A DNA stretch of 51,831 bases. It comes from Proteobacteria bacterium UBA981 (GTDB lineage Bacteria > Pseudomonadota > Gammaproteobacteria > Ga0077536). The notes below the pieces were generated by a model. It was not told the origin of the DNA, ran no database searches, and was given only the letters and a program-made list of their open reading frames with translations. How positions within the stretch are numbered: position 1 is the first letter of the stretch; every line of letters starts with the position of its first letter. Made by a program: the position numbers and the translations under genes. Location of the stretch: contig DBBP01000030.1 of NCBI GenBank assembly GCA_002292285.1, positions 1 through 51,831 on the forward strand, given 5' to 3'. Positions 8,890-16,896 of this stretch are shown in pieces.

Positions 8890-9789
8890 CTAGCCACCGG
8901 GCTTCCGCTTGGCGCTTTCCACCAGCAATACCGCCCCGACTACCAGGGCAATACCGAACAGCTGTACACCCGCTAATCTTTGATCGAGCAACAAGAAGCC
9001 GAGGACGACACTCGTAACGGGTTCGATGTTCATGAACATCGACGCGGTGACGGGGCCGATGTCCGCGTACACCACAAACAAAGTGATAATCGCAAACGTA
9101 TAGAAGACCGGCGCGGCGAGAAATCCGAACCACGCATATGGCGTGTGGGGCAGACTCGCGCTGCCGCTCAGCGCACCGTAAATCGTGAAGATCACTAACG
9201 CGACCCCAAGCATGTGGAGTGTGACCGGGCGCGTGTCACCACCGCTGCGCGCCCGCGCGCTTAGTGTCATCACCATCGTTACGCCTACCGCGCCAAGCAG
9301 ACACAGCACAATTCCCGGACGATGTAGTGCAGTGCCGAACACATCAAGCGCGCACAAGATCCCGGCGAAGCCGATCGCCAGCGCGACGGCGGTACGGGTG
9401 CTGAACGGCTCGCGGCCGCTCCACCATTCAACCAGCGCAATCATGATCGGGAACGTATAGAAAGTCGCGACTACCAGACCGATCGGCAGATACTGAATAG
9501 CGACGAGTACGCTGAACGAATAGCCGGAGAACAAGCAGCCGATGAGGATGGCAATGCGTCGCTGGGGGACGGGCAAACTGAGGCGTACGCCACGTGCCAT
9601 GAGCAACAGACTGAGCACAAGGAAGGCCGTACCGGTGCGTGCCAGTAACACCGCAGTCGGGGTCGCGCCGCCTGAATAAGCGACTGCGGCCAGACTGGTG
9701 TTGGTCGCGAAGGACATACCGACGAGCAGCGCCATGACAATCCCGCGCCACGGCCTGCTGGCCGCTGCGTTGTTTGATGCGGGCTGCAT
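8890..9789 (-). CDS. EamA / drug-metabolite transporter family permease
   Basis: A 299-residue protein with ten predicted membrane spans in two EamA repeats. The first repeat starts at GIVMALLVGMSFATNTSLAAVAY and the second near GIVLCLLGAVGVTMVMTLSARA. The signature FMNIEPVTSVVLGFLLLDQRL is typical of DMT-superfamily exporters. The substrate is unknown; relatives move amino acids, metabolites or drugs. No good Shine-Dalgarno sequence is visible before the ATG, and an internal ATG (residue 19) is possible. Confidence 0.88.
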   Translation of the reverse strand: MQPASNNAAASRPWRGIVMALLVGMSFATNTSLAAVAYSGGATPTAVLLARTGTAFLVLSLLLMARGVRLSLPVPQRRIAILIGCLFSGYSFSVLVAIQYLPIGLVVATFYTFPIMIALVEWWSGREPFSTRTAVALAIGFAGILCALDVFGTALHRPGIVLCLLGAVGVTMVMTLSARARSGGDTRPVTLHMLGVALVIFTIYGALSGSASLPHTPYAWFGFLAAPVFYTFAIITLFVVYADIGPVTASMFMNIEPVTSVVLGFLLLDQRLAGVQLFGIALVVGAVLLVESAKRKPGG

Positions 9790-9909
9790 GAAGGCAGGAG
9801 TATAGGGTGCAATCTCTGTGCGAGCACCTGCTGGCGTTGCCAGGCATTGGTCCGCTCGCGATTCGCGACGTCCGTCTTGCGGATAAACACCCGTCGCGGC
9901 AATGAGATA

Positions 9910-11211
9910 CTACGTGGCGAAATCCATTTCACGTTCAGGGTGAATGCCGAGCCAACAGAGCGCGCCGGCAAAACTCAATCCCGCCATTACGAACAGGGCG
10001 CTTTCCCAACTATAGTTTTGCGCCAGATACGGCGTCAGTGAAGGTGAGACGGTGCCGCCGAGGTTGCCGCCCATATTCATGAGACCAGACACGGTGCCGG
10101 CGTAGGCGCGTGCTACATCAATGGTCGTGGCCCAAAACGATGATGCACACAGAAATAGCGTGCCGATGCTGGCCGAAAGCAACACCACTGCCACAACGCG
10201 GTCTTCCGCTATAGCGCCGAAAAATACGCACACCCCGGTCACCGACATGGCGCAGAATGATAATCCGCTGCGCCCCACGCGCTTGCCATAGCGCAGGCTG
10301 AGGCGGTCGCTCAACCAGCCGCCCACCGGTCCGGCGATAGCGCTGGTGAGAAAAGGCGCCATCGTATAGAAACCGCCACTGGTGACAGAGAAGCCGCGCT
10401 CGTTGACGAGATACAAGTAAAACCAGGCGAAGTAAAAGTAGGCGATATAACCGACCACTGAATAGGCGGCTGTAAGTAACCATAGATCCCGGTGACCGAA
10501 TAATTTCCGCCACGGCACATCGCGCAAGGCGGTACTTGGCGCCGCTTCAGGTTCGACGCCCGCCGTGATCAACTCAAGTTCGGCCTGGTTAACTTTTGGG
10601 TGTTTCGCCGGATCGTCAGCGCCGAGCCAGTACCACAGCAAGGCGACCGCAATGCCCACCGCACCGGAAATATAGAACGCCTCGCGCCAACCCCAGGTGA
10701 TCATGATCCACACGATGAGCGGCGGCGTGAGAGCGGCCCCCAGCGCGCTACCACTCAGCGCAATACCTAGCGCCAGGGCGCGTTCTTTCGGGGGCGCCCA
10801 ATTGGCGACGATGCGGTTACCGTTGGGTGGTGCAGCTGCCTCACCCAGGCCGATCAATATTCGCACAATGGCAAACGAGCCGACGACGCCCACGATGGAA
10901 GTCAGAAACAATTCGCCGGCCAGCGCGGTCGCAGCGGTAAACACAGACCACCAGATAATCGCCCATGTCATCACCCGCCTGGGGCCGAACCGGTCACCGA
11001 GCCAGCCACCGGGAATTTGCGCGAGCGCATAGCCAAACACGAAAGCGCTGAAGATGGCCCCGAACTCAACTTCGGTGAGGCCATATTCCGGCATGATGTA
11101 TTTCGCTGCGATCGAGATATTCACCCGGTCGATATACATCAGGACGTAAATCAGAAAGACCAGCGCGATAATTCGCCAACGCGTAGAAGTAGGCTTCAAA
11201 TTGCTAGTCAT
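9910..11211 (-). CDS. MFS transporter, anion:cation symporter (hexuronate/phthalate) type
   Basis: A 433-residue major facilitator with twelve spans. The motifs are YIDRVNISIAAKYIMPEYGLT in helix 1, the signature GGWLGDRFGPRRV between helices 2 and 3, and GLGEAAAPPNGNRIVANWAPPKERALALGI in helices 4-5. This pattern belongs to the ACS family, which takes up organic acids such as hexuronates, phthalates and tartrate. The upstream ATG 15 codons earlier lacks support, and MTSNLKPTSTRWR is the natural beginning. It lies downstream of a crotonase gene on the same strand, consistent with uptake and breakdown of a carboxylic acid. Confidence 0.88.
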   Translation of the reverse strand: MTSNLKPTSTRWRIIALVFLIYVLMYIDRVNISIAAKYIMPEYGLTEVEFGAIFSAFVFGYALAQIPGGWLGDRFGPRRVMTWAIIWWSVFTAATALAGELFLTSIVGVVGSFAIVRILIGLGEAAAPPNGNRIVANWAPPKERALALGIALSGSALGAALTPPLIVWIMITWGWREAFYISGAVGIAVALLWYWLGADDPAKHPKVNQAELELITAGVEPEAAPSTALRDVPWRKLFGHRDLWLLTAAYSVVGYIAYFYFAWFYLYLVNERGFSVTSGGFYTMAPFLTSAIAGPVGGWLSDRLSLRYGKRVGRSGLSFCAMSVTGVCVFFGAIAEDRVVAVVLLSASIGTLFLCASSFWATTIDVARAYAGTVSGLMNMGGNLGGTVSPSLTPYLAQNYSWESALFVMAGLSFAGALCWLGIHPEREMDFAT

Positions 11212-11272
11212 GCCTGGTGTCCATCTGGTTGTGCCGAGCAGCGCGCAGCTTCTCATGCCGGCGTTCTATTTG

Positions 11273-11413
11273 TCACAAGCGCTCAGTCAAATCGGCGAGG
11301 CGTTTTGCCAACGTCGTAATCAAGTCCCGGTAGCGCTGGGCGACAAAGCGCGGATAAAGGTTTTCGAGATACTCGAGCGAGGTTTCGTCCGGGCACAAGA
11401 GTCGCCGCGCCAT
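11273..11413 (-). CDS. Small 46-residue hypothetical protein
   Basis: The minus-strand frame starts MARRLLCPDETSLEYLENL and ends TLAKRLADLTERL. It is preceded by an in-frame TAG, so the ATG at 11413 is the first possible ATG. The regular charged, amphipathic helix pattern is strongly protein-like and unlike the chance frames around it. It sits between the crotonase gene and the MFS gene on the same strand, 61 bp before the MFS start. No clear Shine-Dalgarno sequence is present and no family is recognised. Confidence 0.5.
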   Translation of the reverse strand: MARRLLCPDETSLEYLENLYPRFVAQRYRDLITTLAKRLADLTERL

Positions 11414-11548
11414 TGGCTAAACGCGGCAATGATGGGCAACGAATATCTCCGAATCCAGTGCTCGATTTAACACGGTAGGTGGTGGCCATGAGGCTGACGA
11501 GGAGCACATCGCTATTCTTATCATCAGGCCGAGACGACTTGGATCAGC

Positions 11549-11568
11549 GAGGGCCCGACAAGGCCCTC
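11549..11568 (-). terminator. Hairpin after the crotonase gene
   Basis: GAGGGCC and GGCCCTC form a perfect 7-bp stem around CGACAA, 16 bases beyond the crotonase stop on the minus strand. No T-run follows, so it may only slow or protect the transcript before the small ORF and MFS gene. Confidence 0.45.
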
Positions 11569-11583
11569 AACCGACTGCCGGTT

Positions 11584-12387
11584 CTACCGACCCTTGAATT
11601 GCGGCGGGCGCTTTTCAAAAAAAGCGTTAACGGCTTCCTGATGATCTTCCGTGTTCTGCACAATCACCTGCATGCTGGCAGACATTTCCATGATGGTGTC
11701 GAAACTTGAGTCCATGCCGTCGCGCATCAGCCGTTTGGTCATGCGCAGAGACTGCGGCGGCTGCTGGCAGATTCGCTCTGCCAGCGCGCGTGCTTCGTCC
11801 ATGAGGGACGCAGCGGGAACGACCTCGGACACCAGCCCCCATGAACGCGCAGTCTCAGCATCAACAACATCGCCAGTAAAAAACAGACGCGCGGCATTCG
11901 ACCAGCCGATAACGCGAGGTAGCAGCCAGGAGCCACCATCGCCCGGGATCAGCCCGATTTTGAGGAACGTCGCGCCGAATTTTGCCGAGTCAGCGGCAAT
12001 GCGCATATCGCACGTGCAGCCGACGTCGTTACCAAGACCAATCGCTGGGCCATTAATCGCGCCGATGGTGGGGACTTCGATATTCCACAAAGAGCGAATG
12101 ACGCGGTGAATATTCTTGCGGTAGGCTTCGTCGCGCATCACCAACGGTGTCGCGCCGAACAAACCTTCGCGATCGCGCATGCCTTTCAAATCCCCGCCCG
12201 CTGAAAATGCCTTGCCGGCACCGGTCAGGATGACGCAGCGAACCTCGTTGTCGTTGTTGATGAGCTCGGCGGCCTCGGCGAAATTGTCACCATCGCCTGC
12301 GACGCCGAGTGGATTGCGCGCGTCCGGCCGGTTCATGGTCAGGGTGACGACATGCCCGTTTTTCTCGAATAGTAGGTCGTTGTTCAT
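11584..12387 (-). CDS. Enoyl-CoA hydratase/isomerase (crotonase) family protein
   Basis: A 267-residue crotonase-fold protein acting on an acyl-CoA thioester. The oxyanion hole regions are KAFSAGGDLKGM and INGPAIGLGNDVG. The classic hydratase glutamates are not both present: the first position is Asp (GLGNDVG) and the second aligns with Phe in GATFLKIG. The segment KIGLIPGDGGSWLLPRV is close to that of PaaG-type isomerases, which rely on an Asp in this loop. Isomerisation or another crotonase reaction is therefore more likely than plain hydration. The ATG at 12387 is preceded by a purine-rich AAGAGAT. Confidence 0.85.
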   Translation of the reverse strand: MNNDLLFEKNGHVVTLTMNRPDARNPLGVAGDGDNFAEAAELINNDNEVRCVILTGAGKAFSAGGDLKGMRDREGLFGATPLVMRDEAYRKNIHRVIRSLWNIEVPTIGAINGPAIGLGNDVGCTCDMRIAADSAKFGATFLKIGLIPGDGGSWLLPRVIGWSNAARLFFTGDVVDAETARSWGLVSEVVPAASLMDEARALAERICQQPPQSLRMTKRLMRDGMDSSFDTIMEMSASMQVIVQNTEDHQEAVNAFFEKRPPQFKGR

Positions 12388-12735
12388 AGCAAATCTCTTG
12401 GTTGTTTAAATTCGTGACCGTAACCAGGCCGGATTGTCACCGCTCATTCTCCGCGACGGGAACTGCGTTATGACGCTGGCGGCGCGCCAATAATACCGGG
12501 CGCTAAAGCCTGTCGCACGGTGCGTGGCGCGAGTCGGTGTGGGCCCCGCAACCGCCCGGCGTCTCTGGATCGCGGATTACAGGCATACCAACGTCGTAGC
12601 GCGACCGTCTGCGCGTGCAAAAACGCGGTATGGAACGGATAATGGCGTGAGAAACGCGGCGATAACGACAAAATGACTATTCATGCTGCCCGGCCGCGTT
12701 TTAAGTGATTACCCCAACTGAAGAGAGAACGATTT
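12388..12735. other. Divergent intergenic region, no gene seen
   Basis: About 350 bases between the divergently transcribed crotonase (minus) and Ddn-like (plus) genes. It should hold the promoters for both. I see only short unlikely frames and no clear operator. Confidence 0.5.
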
Positions 12736-13206
12736 ATGAGTGACCCGATTGTAGAAGCCAGCACCAGTGGCTGGATTGCCGACCACCGTAAAAATTATCT
12801 GGCTGACGGTGAGGCCGCGCACCTGTGGGATTCCACTATGGGAGGTGGCCCAGGGCCGTTGCCGACATTGTTGTTATTCACCACCGGCGCAAAATCCGGC
12901 AACGAATCCATCATGCCCTTGCTCTACGGCGACGTAGACGGCGGTAAATACGCCATCATCGCTTCCAAAGGCGGCGATCCGAAACACCCGGGTTGGTATC
13001 ACAACATCAAAAAGCAGGGCGACGTGAAGGTGAAAGTTCGTAACGACGAATTCAAAGCCAGCACCCGTGTTGCGACCGGTGACGAGCGTGCCCGCATCTG
13101 GGACCAGATGGCAGCCATGTATCCTCCCTTCAACGACTACAAAGCGAGCGCCGATAAAGCGACCGGACGTGAGATTCCAGTGATTGTGCTGGAGCCTGTT
13201 CGCTAA
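12736..13206 (+). CDS. Deazaflavin (F420)-type oxidoreductase, Ddn/nitroreductase-like split beta-barrel
   Basis: A 156-residue protein of the family named nitroreductase family deazaflavin-dependent oxidoreductase, whose mycobacterial member Ddn reduces quinones and nitroimidazoles with F420H2. Characteristic stretches are LLLFTTGAKSGNESIMPLLYG, then YAIIASKGGDPKHPGWYHNIKK and the strand VKVKVRNDEFKAS. Outside actinobacteria some members may use flavins instead. GAGAGA lies upstream of the ATG. With the F420-type LLM protein at 5071 it raises the question of F420 use in this organism. Confidence 0.85.
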   Translation: MSDPIVEASTSGWIADHRKNYLADGEAAHLWDSTMGGGPGPLPTLLLFTTGAKSGNESIMPLLYGDVDGGKYAIIASKGGDPKHPGWYHNIKKQGDVKVKVRNDEFKASTRVATGDERARIWDQMAAMYPPFNDYKASADKATGREIPVIVLEPVR

Positions 13207-13287
13207 CCCGATTGTCGAAACGAATACAGCATGGCCTAGCGGTCATGCTGTATTTCGCGCACTTGCAGAGATTGTGACGGAGTCAGT

Positions 13288-14121
13288 ATGAAGCCGATCG
13301 AATACGTCAAAGCGCTGAATGAGTACTACCAGACGCTTGGTTTTCCAGCCTATGAATGGACGGTCAACGACAGCACGGCTTTCACTAAGCTGACTCGTCC
13401 TCTGAGCGAGTGCCGCGTCTCGATGCTCACATCAGGCGGGGTCTCGCATCAATCGCGCGAACCGTTTAACCCGACGGCGAAGAACGATTTACGCGTCGAT
13501 GAAGTGCCGTGGCAGTCGCACGCGAGCGAATTCGATATTAATGACGCGTATTACGATACCCGCGATGCGAAGAAAGATCTTAATGTCTTGTTTCCGCTCG
13601 AACGTCTGCGCGAGCTTGCTGCTGACGGCGTTATCGGATCTGTCGCCGAGCGCTTGTGGAGCGGTTTCATGGGACGTATCTACAACCGTAGTGACGTGCT
13701 GAAAGTCGCTGCGCCGGCACTGGTCGATGACCTGCAAAAAGACGAAGTGGACTTAATGATCCTGGTCCCTGCCTGACCTCTCGACCACCAGACCGTGGGT
13801 CTGGTATCACGCGTTATCGAACAAGGCGGCATCCCCACCGTTACTGTCAGCACTGGACGTGACCTCACGCTCCAAGTCCTGCCGCCACGCTCGGTGTTTA
13901 TTAACTTCCCGATGGGCAATCCGTTTGGCCGCCCGGGTGATGTCGCCATGCAGCGCGATATTCTCACCGCCGCACTAGAGCATGTCGTTAATGCTAAAAC
14001 ACCCGGCGAAATGCGTGACCTCCCACACGATTGGGGGGAACGGGTGATAACGATTATGGAGCTGCAATCCGGTTATTCCGCACAGCCGCCAGACCCGGTA
14101 ACGGGTAAGCAGACGAGCTGA
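13288..14121 (+). CDS. Probable selenoprotein of the GrdB/PrdB-like (glycine/betaine/sarcosine/D-proline reductase selenoprotein B) family, with in-frame UGA at codon 163
   Basis: Two same-frame halves, residues 1-162 (ending VDLMILVPA) and 164-277 (starting PLDHQTVGLVSRVIEQGGI), are separated only by a TGA at 13774-13776. The second half has no start codon of its own that makes sense, and the family has a redox Cys or Sec at this kind of position. The downstream part carries GIPTVTVSTGRDL and SVFINFPMGNPFGRPGD, which I associate with PrdB/GrdB-like proteins outside the clostridia. A hairpin suited to be a SECIS begins ten bases after the UGA. I infer that UGA is read as selenocysteine. The alternative is a nonsense mutation of a TGC or TGT codon, but the rest of the frame is intact. 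No second Cys follows three residues on (the sequence is U-P-L-D). Confidence 0.75.
13787..13805 (+). promoter_or_regulatory. Candidate bacterial SECIS hairpin
   Basis: ACCAGACC and GGTCTGGT form a perfect 8-bp stem closed by the 3-base loop GTG at 13795-13797. The loop begins after an 18-base gap from the UGA (13774-13776) and its first base is G. Both agree with the bacterial SECIS model, in which a stem-loop right after the UGA has a short apical loop with a G among its first two bases, about 16-37 bases from the UGA. It lies inside the reading frame, as bacterial SECIS elements do. Confidence 0.6.
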
Positions 14122-14192
14122 CATCAGGCGTCTTGATGGCGCCAATCAACTGCAGCATCGAGGTACTCGCCTGTTCGCGAGACGCCTTGATG
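14122..14192 (+). terminator. Long imperfect inverted repeat after the selenoprotein gene
   Basis: CATCAGGCGTCT at 14122 pairs with AGACGCCTTGATG at 14180-14192 (12 bp, one bulged T) around a loop that itself contains CGAG-GTA-CTCG. It starts directly after the stop codon. It has no T-run, so it is a 3'-end structure of uncertain role. Confidence 0.35.
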
Positions 14193-14280
14193 CTGGCCGA
14201 CCGGCCTTCGCCAAATCACGACGTGAACCATTCCTCGCACCGCGTCTACCTACCTTCAAGTCATTTCAACGGGTAGCCCT

Positions 14281-15219
14281 ATGCGAGCCGAATCTCGAGC
14301 GTTTTTTTCACTCCGCCAACCCGCGTCTCTGGTTTCGTCTTGCTTGGTCCCGGCGTGGCTATTCGGCGCTGCCGTGTTGCTCGCGGGCGTATCACCATCG
14401 GTTTATGCGGCTGCAGCTGCCGAGGTTCTGATCATGCAGGCGCCCGCCTGGCTGGAGCGAGGTACTGAGCGTAGGGCGCTGCACTTTGGCATGAATCTGC
14501 GCAGTGGCGACCGGATTGTCACCGGACCACGCGCACGGGTTGTCCTGCGTTTGGAGGAGGGCAGCCACGTCAAACTCGGCGCCAATGCGCAGTTGTCGCT
14601 CGACAGTTTGCAGGTGCCTGTTGACGACAGTGGTGTATTCAGCGGCGCCCTGGACATCCTGAAAGGGGCATTCCGATTCACCACCACGCTCGTGAATCGC
14701 AAACGTAACATCACCGCACAGCTGCGTTCGGCGACCATAGGTATTCGCGGCACCGATGTGTGGGGCAAAGCAGAGGACGGGCGCGATTTCGTGGTGTTAC
14801 TAGAAGGCCAGATATCGATCGAACGGAACGGGGCAGAAACGATTCTAGATACGCCGATGAGCCTGTTCATGGCACCGCGCGACCAGCCTGCATTGCCAGT
14901 CGCGCCGGTTGATCCGGATGATCTCGGCCGTTGGGCGCAGGAAACAGAACCGCAGGCTGGTCAGGGCGTGATCAACGAAGGTGGCGAGTACCGCGCAAAT
15001 TTGGCTTCTTACCGCGATGAGGCCGGGGCGGCAAGATTGGCAGAGCGGCTTGGCGCGGCTGGATATCGCACCACTGCCGCGCGCGTCGAGGTCAACGGAC
15101 AGAGTTGGTGGCGGGTGATGGTCACGAATCTGGCAACGCGCGCGGATGCAGAATCTGTGTCACGTCAGATCAGCAGCGTAGTGCCCCTTTCCAGCGCGTG
15201 GGTTGAGCGGCGCCCATAA
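14281..15219 (+). CDS. Exported FecR-domain protein with C-terminal SPOR domain
   Basis: A 312-residue protein with an N-terminal signal peptide (hydrophobic residues about 25-44, Ala-rich cleavage region). A FecR-like domain covers about 65-185; SGDRIVTGPRARVVLRLEEGSHVKLG and the later TIGIRGTDVWG are its hallmarks. A linker of about 45 residues leads to a SPOR-type fold at about 235-308 (YRANLASYRDEAGAARLAERL and WWRVMVTNLATRADAESVSRQI). SPOR domains bind denuded peptidoglycan at division sites, and FecR domains of this class are often periplasmic sensory or adhesion-associated modules. The combination suggests a cell-envelope protein. A 14-bp region before the ATG shows no strong Shine-Dalgarno sequence. 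Confidence 0.8.
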   Translation: MRAESRAFFSLRQPASLVSSCLVPAWLFGAAVLLAGVSPSVYAAAAAEVLIMQAPAWLERGTERRALHFGMNLRSGDRIVTGPRARVVLRLEEGSHVKLGANAQLSLDSLQVPVDDSGVFSGALDILKGAFRFTTTLVNRKRNITAQLRSATIGIRGTDVWGKAEDGRDFVVLLEGQISIERNGAETILDTPMSLFMAPRDQPALPVAPVDPDDLGRWAQETEPQAGQGVINEGGEYRANLASYRDEAGAARLAERLGAAGYRTTAARVEVNGQSWWRVMVTNLATRADAESVSRQISSVVPLSSAWVERRP

Positions 15220-15270
15220 CTCAAGCGCGTAGAGAGCAACGGCAGCCGTCAACGTTTCTGCGACAACCGA

Positions 15271-15291
15271 CCCGAAACTTCGGGATATTTT
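15271..15291 (+). terminator. Rho-independent terminator of the FecR-SPOR gene
   Basis: CCCGA, loop AACT, TCGGG, then ATATTTT. The stem is short but the T-rich tail is in the right place, about 50 bases after the stop codon. Confidence 0.55.
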
Positions 15292-15336
15292 CGGCGCATG
15301 AAGCAGGCATCGAAATAGCTTTCCAGCAGTTTGAAT

Positions 15337-15413
15337 AAGGCGGGCCGATCGCCTGACAAGAGGGGAGGTCTTGCGGCGTTTCTTGGGGGGAGGGGAGTGC
15401 ATCGGCCCGCCTT
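15337..15413. ncRNA. Candidate structured RNA element
   Basis: AAGGCGGGCCGAT at 15337-15349 and ATCGGCCCGCCTT at 15401-15413 form a perfect 13-bp stem. Between them is a second hairpin, CGCC plus CAAGA / TCTTG plus GGCG, with the G-rich loop GGGGAGG, followed by another G-run (GGGGGGAGGGGAG). The element lies in a 456-base gene-free stretch and is not a simple terminator, because the loop is long and structured and no T-run follows. The GGA-containing loops could bind a CsrA/RsmA-type protein; that is only a suggestion. The strand is not determined. Confidence 0.4.
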
Positions 15414-15675
15414 GATAGGTAAATAGGGTCGGCTGAGGTGATTTCAAGGGCCGCCATAGTAGAAAGCAGATATCTGGCCATAGCCGGGTGAACAAAACTC
15501 GATTTCGGGGCATCCGGTCGGCGAGAAAACGGTGAGTTCTGCGAACCCACCGAAGCGCAACGCCCGCCGGCCTTTTTTTCGCCGAGCTCAGCCTGCGATC
15601 CAGTGATCTCTTTCGTGCTGCCGTAGTAATCTGGTTCCTGTTTTAATCACAGCGTCGATTATCGAGGTGCCTCCC

Positions 15676-16851
15676 ATGACTGTTGAACCGTTCTCGATCC
15701 ATATACCCGACAGCGAAATCTCAGATTTACGCGACCGGCTTCAACGAACGCGCTTCGCTCCCGAATTCGCTAACGATGGCTGGCAATACGGCGCCAACGG
15801 CACGTACTTGCAGGAACTCTTAACGTATTGGGCCAACGACTACGATTGGCGCGCCCAGGAAGCGGAAATCAATCGCTTCTCGCATTTCAAAACGACGATT
15901 GAAGACGTTCCGATTCATTTCATTCATGAGAAGGGTAAAGGTCCGAATCCGACGCCGATTATTCTCAGTCACGGCTGGCCATGGACATTCTGGGACTGGC
16001 ACAAGGTGATCGGCCCGCTGACCGATCCGGTCGCTTATGGCGGGCGCGCAGAAGACTCATTCGACGTGGTCATACCGTCGCTACCGGGTTACGGCTTCTC
16101 CAATCCGCTGACCACGCCGGGAATGAATTTTTGGCGTAGCGCGGATTTGTGGGTGACCCTGATGCGTGACGTTCTGGGTTACGACAAGTTTGCTGCCGGC
16201 GGGGGCGATTGGGGTGCGCTTTTGACTGCGCAGTTGGGCCATAAATACGCTGAGCACCTGATTGGTATCTACGTTCATCTGATGGCGCCGCTGAATCTTT
16301 TTAACGGTGATTTACCGCCTGCAAGTGACTACGGACCAGAGGAGGCGGGCTACTACGAACGTAATGAGAATTTCTTCAGTGAAGAAAGCGGCTATTCCGC
16401 GATTCAGTCGACGAAGCCACAGACATTGGCTTTTGCGCTGAACGACTCACCGGCCGGCTTGTGCGCATGGATTCTCGAGAAAAGACGCACCTGGAGTGAT
16501 TGCGGCGGCGACGTCGAAAAGCGCTTCAGTAAGGACGAGTTGCTCACCACCATGTCGATTTACTGGTTCACGCAAAGCTACGGAACTTCAGCACGTTATT
16601 ACTATGAGTGTCTGCACAATCCCTGGCAGGCTTCGCACAACCGCTCTCCGGTCGTTGAAGCCCCGACCGGCATTGGCGTGTTCAAGGAGGAAGTCGTGCT
16701 CATGCCGCGACGTTGGGCGAACGATTACTACAACATCCAGCACTGGACAGAAATGCCGGCGGGTGGCCACTTCGCGCCTATGGAAGAGCCTGCAGCGCTG
16801 GTCGCCGATATCCGCAGCTTCTATAGAAAATTGCGGGATGGAGCGCGCTAG
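15676..16851 (+). CDS. Epoxide hydrolase (EHN-type, alpha/beta hydrolase)
   Basis: A 391-residue epoxide hydrolase. An N-terminal EHN segment (about 4-110, IHIPDSEISDLRDRLQRTRF and WQYGANGTYLQELLTYW) precedes the alpha/beta hydrolase core. The oxyanion-hole HGWP is at 99-102. The nucleophile is D178 in GGGDWGA, attacking the epoxide ring, and the catalytic His is H365 in AGGHFAPMEEP. Lid-domain tyrosines that would polarise the epoxide are plentiful but I cannot assign them. It would open a xenobiotic or terpenoid epoxide to a diol in the cytosol, fitting the nearby LLM oxidoreductases and glutathione transferases. GAGGTG five bases or so before the ATG at 15676 favours it over a GTG three codons earlier. 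Confidence 0.9.
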   Translation: MTVEPFSIHIPDSEISDLRDRLQRTRFAPEFANDGWQYGANGTYLQELLTYWANDYDWRAQEAEINRFSHFKTTIEDVPIHFIHEKGKGPNPTPIILSHGWPWTFWDWHKVIGPLTDPVAYGGRAEDSFDVVIPSLPGYGFSNPLTTPGMNFWRSADLWVTLMRDVLGYDKFAAGGGDWGALLTAQLGHKYAEHLIGIYVHLMAPLNLFNGDLPPASDYGPEEAGYYERNENFFSEESGYSAIQSTKPQTLAFALNDSPAGLCAWILEKRRTWSDCGGDVEKRFSKDELLTTMSIYWFTQSYGTSARYYYECLHNPWQASHNRSPVVEAPTGIGVFKEEVVLMPRRWANDYYNIQHWTEMPAGGHFAPMEEPAALVADIRSFYRKLRDGAR

Positions 16852-16896
16852 AACACCTGCCGCCGGGCTTCCTTGCTACGTTTCTATAACCGCCTG

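Noticed and set aside
13795..14121. Reading the second half of the GrdB/PrdB-like gene as an independent GTG-started protein
   Set aside because: The GTG is the loop of the candidate SECIS hairpin, no Shine-Dalgarno sequence is next to it, and the protein would begin in mid-domain.
15221..15550. Two overlapping minus-strand frames after the FecR-SPOR gene
   Set aside because: They cross the perfect inverted repeat at 15337-15413 and the terminator; composition is Pro/Arg/Ser-rich and unlike neighbouring proteins.
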